From the NCBI RefSeq assembly GCF_043876835.1, contig NZ_JBAWJZ010000002.1, positions 62,001-126,000 on the forward strand: a DNA stretch of 64,000 nucleotides, given 5' to 3'. The position numbers and the translations under genes are program-made. The notes below the pieces were generated by a model. That model was given only the letters and a program-made list of their open reading frames with translations, was not told the origin of the DNA and ran no database searches. Each line of letters starts with the position of its first letter. Within the stretch, counting starts at the first letter, position 1. The stretch is from Yeosuana sp043876835. Lineage in GTDB: Bacteria > Bacteroidota > Bacteroidia > Flavobacteriales > Flavobacteriaceae. Of this stretch, positions 60,322 to 64,000 are shown piece after piece.

Positions 60322-61347
60322 ATGAAGAAGTTGCAACTTTTTGATAAAATTGTATTTGTTTTTAATGCAATTGCTGCAACGCTATTACTTTTGTCATTTA
60401 TTTTGCCCTATGTACCACCAAAGGCATTTTCATATCTTTCGGTACTTAGTTTAAGTGTACCATTACTTATCATACTCAATGTGTTGTTTCTTTTCTATTG
60501 GTTGTTAAAACTAAAAAGGCAATTATTTTTATCGTTTTCTATACTTTTTATTGGATATCTGTTTTACGGGTCTTTATACAAGTTTTCTTCTTCAAAAAAT
60601 ATTGATAATGAGAATGATATTAAAGTAATGAACTTTAATGTGAGGCTGTTTAATCTTTATGAATGGATTAAAGAAAAGGATGTTGATGTTAAAATCGTGA
60701 ATTTTATTAAATCTGAAGCACCTGATATTTTATGCATTCAAGAATATCACCCAGATTCAACCATTGATTTTTCTTTTTTTAAGTATAAGTTTGAAGAGCT
60801 TTCAGGAAGCAGAACTAGACATGGACAAGTCATATTTTCTAAATATCCAATTATAAATTCTGGTTCCATTGAGTTTCCAAATACTGCAAACAATGCCATT
60901 TTTGTTGATATAGTAAAAGATAAAGACACACTAAGAGTGTATAATATTCATTTAGAATCTTTAAAAATTGATACCGATGTTGAGAAACTTAAAGAAGAAG
61001 GTTCTGAGCGTCTTTTTAAATTAGCAGGAAGTACTTTTAAAAGACAGCAATTTCAATCCGAATTATTTTTGCTTCATAAAAGCCAATGTAAGTACAAAAT
61101 AATTATTTGCGGCGATTTCAATAATACAGCCTATTCGTATGTATACAGAAAAATTAAAGGTGATTTAAATGACACATTTAAAGAAGCAGGCAATGGTTTT
61201 GGTAGAACCTATGATTTTAAGTTTTTCCCTGTAAGAATTGATTTTATTTTCGCAGATGATGCCTTTATCGTAAATAAGTTTAAAACTTTTGATGAGCATT
61301 TATCAGACCATTATCCAATAATGACTTCCCTTGGTTTAGACGAATAA
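60322..61347 (+). CDS. Endonuclease/exonuclease/phosphatase family membrane protein
   Basis: A 341-residue protein. Three hydrophobic helices (about 8-30, 36-60, 68-85) precede an EEP (DNase I-like) domain with MNFNVRLFNLYEW, DILCIQEYHPDS (catalytic Glu), ICGDFNN (Asp and Asn) and LSDHYPI (catalytic His). The domain should face the periplasm or outside. Substrate may be nucleic acid or phosphoester lipid; unknown. Third member of a tight mutL-rhomboid-rhomboid cluster. Confidence 0.88.
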   Translation: MKKLQLFDKIVFVFNAIAATLLLLSFILPYVPPKAFSYLSVLSLSVPLLIILNVLFLFYWLLKLKRQLFLSFSILFIGYLFYGSLYKFSSSKNIDNENDIKVMNFNVRLFNLYEWIKEKDVDVKIVNFIKSEAPDILCIQEYHPDSTIDFSFFKYKFEELSGSRTRHGQVIFSKYPIINSGSIEFPNTANNAIFVDIVKDKDTLRVYNIHLESLKIDTDVEKLKEEGSERLFKLAGSTFKRQQFQSELFLLHKSQCKYKIIICGDFNNTAYSYVYRKIKGDLNDTFKEAGNGFGRTYDFKFFPVRIDFIFADDAFIVNKFKTFDEHLSDHYPIMTSLGLDE

Positions 61348-61354
61348 ACCCCTT

Positions 61355-61663
61355 TTACATTAAAGAGCAATCAACCATATCGGAAATGATATGGATTGCC
61401 AAGCCTAAGGCCACTAAACGGGTTTTCTTAGGAAATAAAAGAATGATATAAATTCCAATGGCATAATAGGAATGTAATGGATGGAAATTAATGCTGCATC
61501 TGTTTGGGTCAAAAATGGGGTTAGCTAGAAGATGATCTATATCAATCCATAAACCAGATAGCATAATTAAAAAAGCCTTTATCCACATGTTTCTGTATGC
61601 AACAAAAGCAACTAATAAAGGGATTAATATATGGCAACCATAATGTATATATGTTTGAAGCAT
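61355..61663 (-). CDS. Small membrane protein, DUF6122/YdjM-like
   Basis: A 102-residue protein with four hydrophobic segments and conserved-looking polar residues: HYGCH at the start, GLWIDIDHLLANPIFDPNRC, FHPLHSYYAI and HIISDMVDC. The arrangement of His and Asp is like YdjM-type membrane-bound metal-dependent hydrolases. I believe it is DUF6122; activity unknown. Its ATG overlaps the wbqC stop by one base. Confidence 0.75.
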   Translation of the reverse strand: MLQTYIHYGCHILIPLLVAFVAYRNMWIKAFLIMLSGLWIDIDHLLANPIFDPNRCSINFHPLHSYYAIGIYIILLFPKKTRLVALGLAIHIISDMVDCSLM

Positions 61664-62283
61664 TACTGTATTTCTATAGTTTGCGATTCTAAATAATTAA
61701 GGGCATTAGGCCCTTCGTTAAACAACAAATCTAAAATGCTTAAGTTATTTAAAAAGCCATGTTTTGTGTCAAAAACCTGAGTATAAGGTTCAAATATTGG
61801 TTCTTCAGTTTTAGCATTTACTAAAAAGCGATAGTCAAACTTGTCTTCAACATTTTTTTGATAATTCTCTGTTTTTAAATAATTAATTTCTAATTGTAGG
61901 CATTCACAAATTGTTTCAAAACACTTTAAATTAAAATCTAAAATATAATCGGTTTTTGTTTTAAATAAAGGTTGAAGTTCATCTTCATAATATTCAAAAA
62001 ACGGAGATGTTCTGTATGCAGATAATAATGATTTCCAATGTAAATCTTGCCAATTGGTTTCTTGAGAAATTTTTACATCACGATATTTTTGGCGATTCTT
62101 TTGTGTATGAATCACAGGAATATTCAATAATAATTTCCCGTTAGCAGCATAAATGTAAGTTCTGTTTCTATAAGTTTGCTTTAAGAAATTATCATCAGTT
62201 TCAAAAGTTATTGATTCTGCTTTTGAGATAGCTACAAAATGTGCAATGTTTGGAAAGCATGTAGGATGTATTAAAATGTTCAT
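61663..62283 (-). CDS. WbqC-like family protein
   Basis: A 206-residue WbqC family protein. N-terminal HPTCFPNIAHFVAI and the YRNRTYI, LLNIPVIHT and WKSLLSAYRTSPFFEYYEDEL segments match the family. The nature of the reaction is unclear; relatives are associated with polysaccharide synthesis, but the same genes also occur beside lepB in Flavobacteria as housekeeping neighbours. 43 bases after lepB on the same strand. Confidence 0.9.
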   Translation of the reverse strand: MNILIHPTCFPNIAHFVAISKAESITFETDDNFLKQTYRNRTYIYAANGKLLLNIPVIHTQKNRQKYRDVKISQETNWQDLHWKSLLSAYRTSPFFEYYEDELQPLFKTKTDYILDFNLKCFETICECLQLEINYLKTENYQKNVEDKFDYRFLVNAKTEEPIFEPYTQVFDTKHGFLNNLSILDLLFNEGPNALNYLESQTIEIQ

Positions 62284-62326
62284 TTATTGATTAATAGATC
62301 GTCTTACTTTAGTAGGAGTGGACTTT

Positions 62327-63877
62327 TTATGCGTTAGCTTTTTTTCGTCTTCTCCATTTGTTAAAACCTGTCCAGCCTAAAACAACTACTAAAAACGGAA
62401 TTAAATATGAAACTGGTTGTCCGCTTCCTCCAACAGTTGTAAATAATCTGTCCCAACGTATTTTGTCAAATCCTTTGCCATTGGTATTCCAACTCATCCA
62501 GACAAATACAGGTTTACCAACAACGTGATCAAAAGGTACAAATCCCCAAGCTCTCGCATCTTGAGAGTTATGGCGGTTGTCACCCATCATCCAATAGTAA
62601 TCTTGTTTAAAAGTGTATGTGGTAGCAACTTTTCCGTTTATTAAAATTTGGTTTCCTTGAACATCTAAAGTATTTCCTTCATAAGCAGTTATAACACGTT
62701 TATAAAGTGGTAAGACATTTAAATTGATATCTATGGTCTTTCCTGCTTGTGGGATATAAAGTGGCCCAAAAAAATCGTTATTCCAGTTGTAATCTGGATT
62801 ATGAGGAAAAATTCCAGGGTCTCTTTTTCCTTTTTCTTCTTTTAAAGGTGTGATACTTTTTACATTTGGATGATTTTTGAATTTACTCAAATCTTCATCT
62901 GTAATGGCTGGAAAATAACTAACGGATCTGTCTTGATTGTACTGAGGAAAATCTGTGATATTATATCTGCTTGCTAATTGATAATTGTTAAATGCCCCAC
63001 TATTTGTTTCAACCATATATGAAAACTGAAGTTTTGCACGTTCAGGTAACACATTTTGTTTTCCGTTAATATAAACATAGCCATTTCTTACTTCTAACGA
63101 ATCTCCTGGAAGACCAACACAACGCTTTACGTAGTTGGTTTTTTTGTCAATTGGTTTATAATAAAATTTATCAGTATGTCTCATATCCAGCATGGTATCA
63201 ACAGGCCAGTTAAAAACAACAATATCATTATGTTTTATTTTTTGAAAACCTGGTATTCTCATATAAGGCAATTCGTAATCTGATAGGTATGATTTAATTT
63301 TTAAACCAGGAATGGTGTCATGAACCATTGGAGCAGCAATAGTTGTCATAGGTATTCTGGCACCATAATGAAATTTGCTTACAAACAAGAAATCTCCAAC
63401 CAATAATGTTTTTTCCAAGGAAGATGTTGGAATGGTAAATGGCTGAATGAAATAGGTATGAACAATTGTGGCGGCAACAATGGCAAACAGAATTGAGCTA
63501 ACCCAATCTCCCAAGCCAGTTCTTGGATGCAAACTTCTGTCTTCAACATATTTTATATCAGCTACATAGGTTAAATAAAAGTTGTAAAATCCTAAAGTAG
63601 CAACCGCTAAAATGGTATCAATATTTGAGTTTTTACCAAAACTTTTCGCAGTTTCTACCCAAACAACTGCAAACATTATGAGGTTTACAATTGGAAGAAA
63701 TAATAAAATAGTCCACCACCAAGGTCTGTTTATAATTTTCATTAAAATAACAGCATTGTAAACAGGAATAAATGCTTCCCATGCTTGTCTACCTGCTTTT
63801 ATATATAATTTCCATGTTCCTAAACCATGAATCCCTTGAATTACCAAGAAAAATATAAACCATTGCATTAATGTCAT
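62327..63877 (-). CDS. lepB: Signal peptidase I, expanded form
   Basis: A 516-residue signal peptidase. N-terminal membrane region with DUF5684-like helices (about 1-110) and a further helix (about 125-145). The catalytic Ser153 is in IPTSSLEKTLLVGD. The catalytic Lys is in YVKRCVGLPGDSLEVRNG, and the MMGDNRHNSQDARAWGFVP box D/E is present. A roughly 100-residue insertion occurs between box D and the C-terminal box, as is usual in this phylum. A last membrane helix is at the C-terminus. Cleaves Sec signal peptides. Downstream of dapB on the same strand. Confidence 0.94.
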   Translation of the reverse strand: MTLMQWFIFFLVIQGIHGLGTWKLYIKAGRQAWEAFIPVYNAVILMKIINRPWWWTILLFLPIVNLIMFAVVWVETAKSFGKNSNIDTILAVATLGFYNFYLTYVADIKYVEDRSLHPRTGLGDWVSSILFAIVAATIVHTYFIQPFTIPTSSLEKTLLVGDFLFVSKFHYGARIPMTTIAAPMVHDTIPGLKIKSYLSDYELPYMRIPGFQKIKHNDIVVFNWPVDTMLDMRHTDKFYYKPIDKKTNYVKRCVGLPGDSLEVRNGYVYINGKQNVLPERAKLQFSYMVETNSGAFNNYQLASRYNITDFPQYNQDRSVSYFPAITDEDLSKFKNHPNVKSITPLKEEKGKRDPGIFPHNPDYNWNNDFFGPLYIPQAGKTIDINLNVLPLYKRVITAYEGNTLDVQGNQILINGKVATTYTFKQDYYWMMGDNRHNSQDARAWGFVPFDHVVGKPVFVWMSWNTNGKGFDKIRWDRLFTTVGGSGQPVSYLIPFLVVVLGWTGFNKWRRRKKANA

Positions 63878-63937
63878 AATTATAAATTTTTATTGTTAGT
63901 GGCTACAAGCTTTTAAATGTTACTTGATTTAAAAACC

Positions 63938-64000
63938 TTAACCAATATTTAACACATCATTCATTGTGAAAACGCCTGTTCTTCCTTCAATCCATTCTGC
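63938..64000 (-). CDS. dapB: 4-hydroxy-tetrahydrodipicolinate reductase, C-terminal end only
   Basis: The frame is open from the window edge to a stop at 63938-63940 and encodes 20 residues (AEWIEGRTGVFTMNDVLNIG). The EW-IxGR-GVFTM-D pattern is characteristic of the DapB C-terminus, an enzyme of lysine and diaminopimelate synthesis. Only this end is in the window. It is the gene upstream of lepB, 60 bases away, consistent with the usual dapB-lepB order in Flavobacteria. Confidence 0.75.
   Translation of the reverse strand, partial: AEWIEGRTGVFTMNDVLNIG

Noticed and set aside
1..64000. tRNA, rRNA, CRISPR arrays, IS elements, attachment sites
   Set aside because: I looked in all gaps between genes and found no cloverleaf-like sequence, regular repeat array, transposase or terminal inverted repeats.

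Overview
The window is a low-GC chromosomal segment of a member of the Bacteroidota, most likely a marine Flavobacteriaceae species (genus not determinable by eye). Evidence: AT-rich intergenic DNA; no Shine-Dalgarno sequences; repeated TAnnTTTG promoter elements typical of this phylum; GldI, a type IX secretion C-terminal signal, TonB-dependent receptors with STN domains and FecI/FecR pairs; a fused SecDF; and Mpl and WbqC-like proteins. I see no tRNA, rRNA, IS element, phage gene or CRISPR array, and the gene packing looks like stable core chromosome.

Layout. 1-582: end of an SDR oxidoreductase. 655-6978: a very large periplasmic alpha-2-macroglobulin with an inserted SusC-like segment. 7111-9484: a TPR protein and mpl. 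9489-16193 (minus): a cation efflux protein, a Tat-type dienelactone hydrolase, a cupredoxin-like lipoprotein, then a TonB receptor, FecR and FecI sigma. 16307-18043: a divergent repeat lipoprotein. 18227-20476: ffh and folD. 20485-26035 (minus): VOC protein, rluF-like pseudouridine synthase, and a HerA-like ATPase operon with a lipoprotein, YitT, cupin and hydrolase. 26140-32257: queE, a type IX cargo protein, asnB and gyrB. 32329-34352: secreted and surface proteins including a metalloprotease lipoprotein. 34458-39776: a second lipoprotein/FecI/FecR/TonB receptor locus. 39878-45789: an outer-membrane-type protein, mdh, a small anchored protein and secDF. 45962-47726: a PurD-like ATP-grasp with a GNAT. 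47729-51968 (minus): DUF192, lgt, two PPIases (one GldI), nrnA. 52147-54772: ndk, cspA, a dciA-like gene, a lipoprotein, recF. 54907-61347: TPR protein, ribH, two small membrane proteins, mutL, two rhomboids, an EEP hydrolase. 61355-64000 (minus): a small membrane protein, WbqC, lepB and the 3' end of dapB.

The most interesting content is a pair of paralogous cell-surface signalling loci in opposite orientation (12399-18043 and 34458-39776). Each has a lipoprotein transcribed divergently from sigma-FecR-TonB receptor. Four sites share the exact pattern TAGG-N18-GTYWTA: one upstream of each fecR and one upstream of each lipoprotein. This looks like the promoter recognised by the two ECF sigma factors and ties the lipoprotein to the receptor as one regulon. 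The lipoproteins share a four-cysteine, four-repeat N-terminal region but differ in the number of lipocalin-like C-terminal domains (three versus one). Their ligand is unknown to me.
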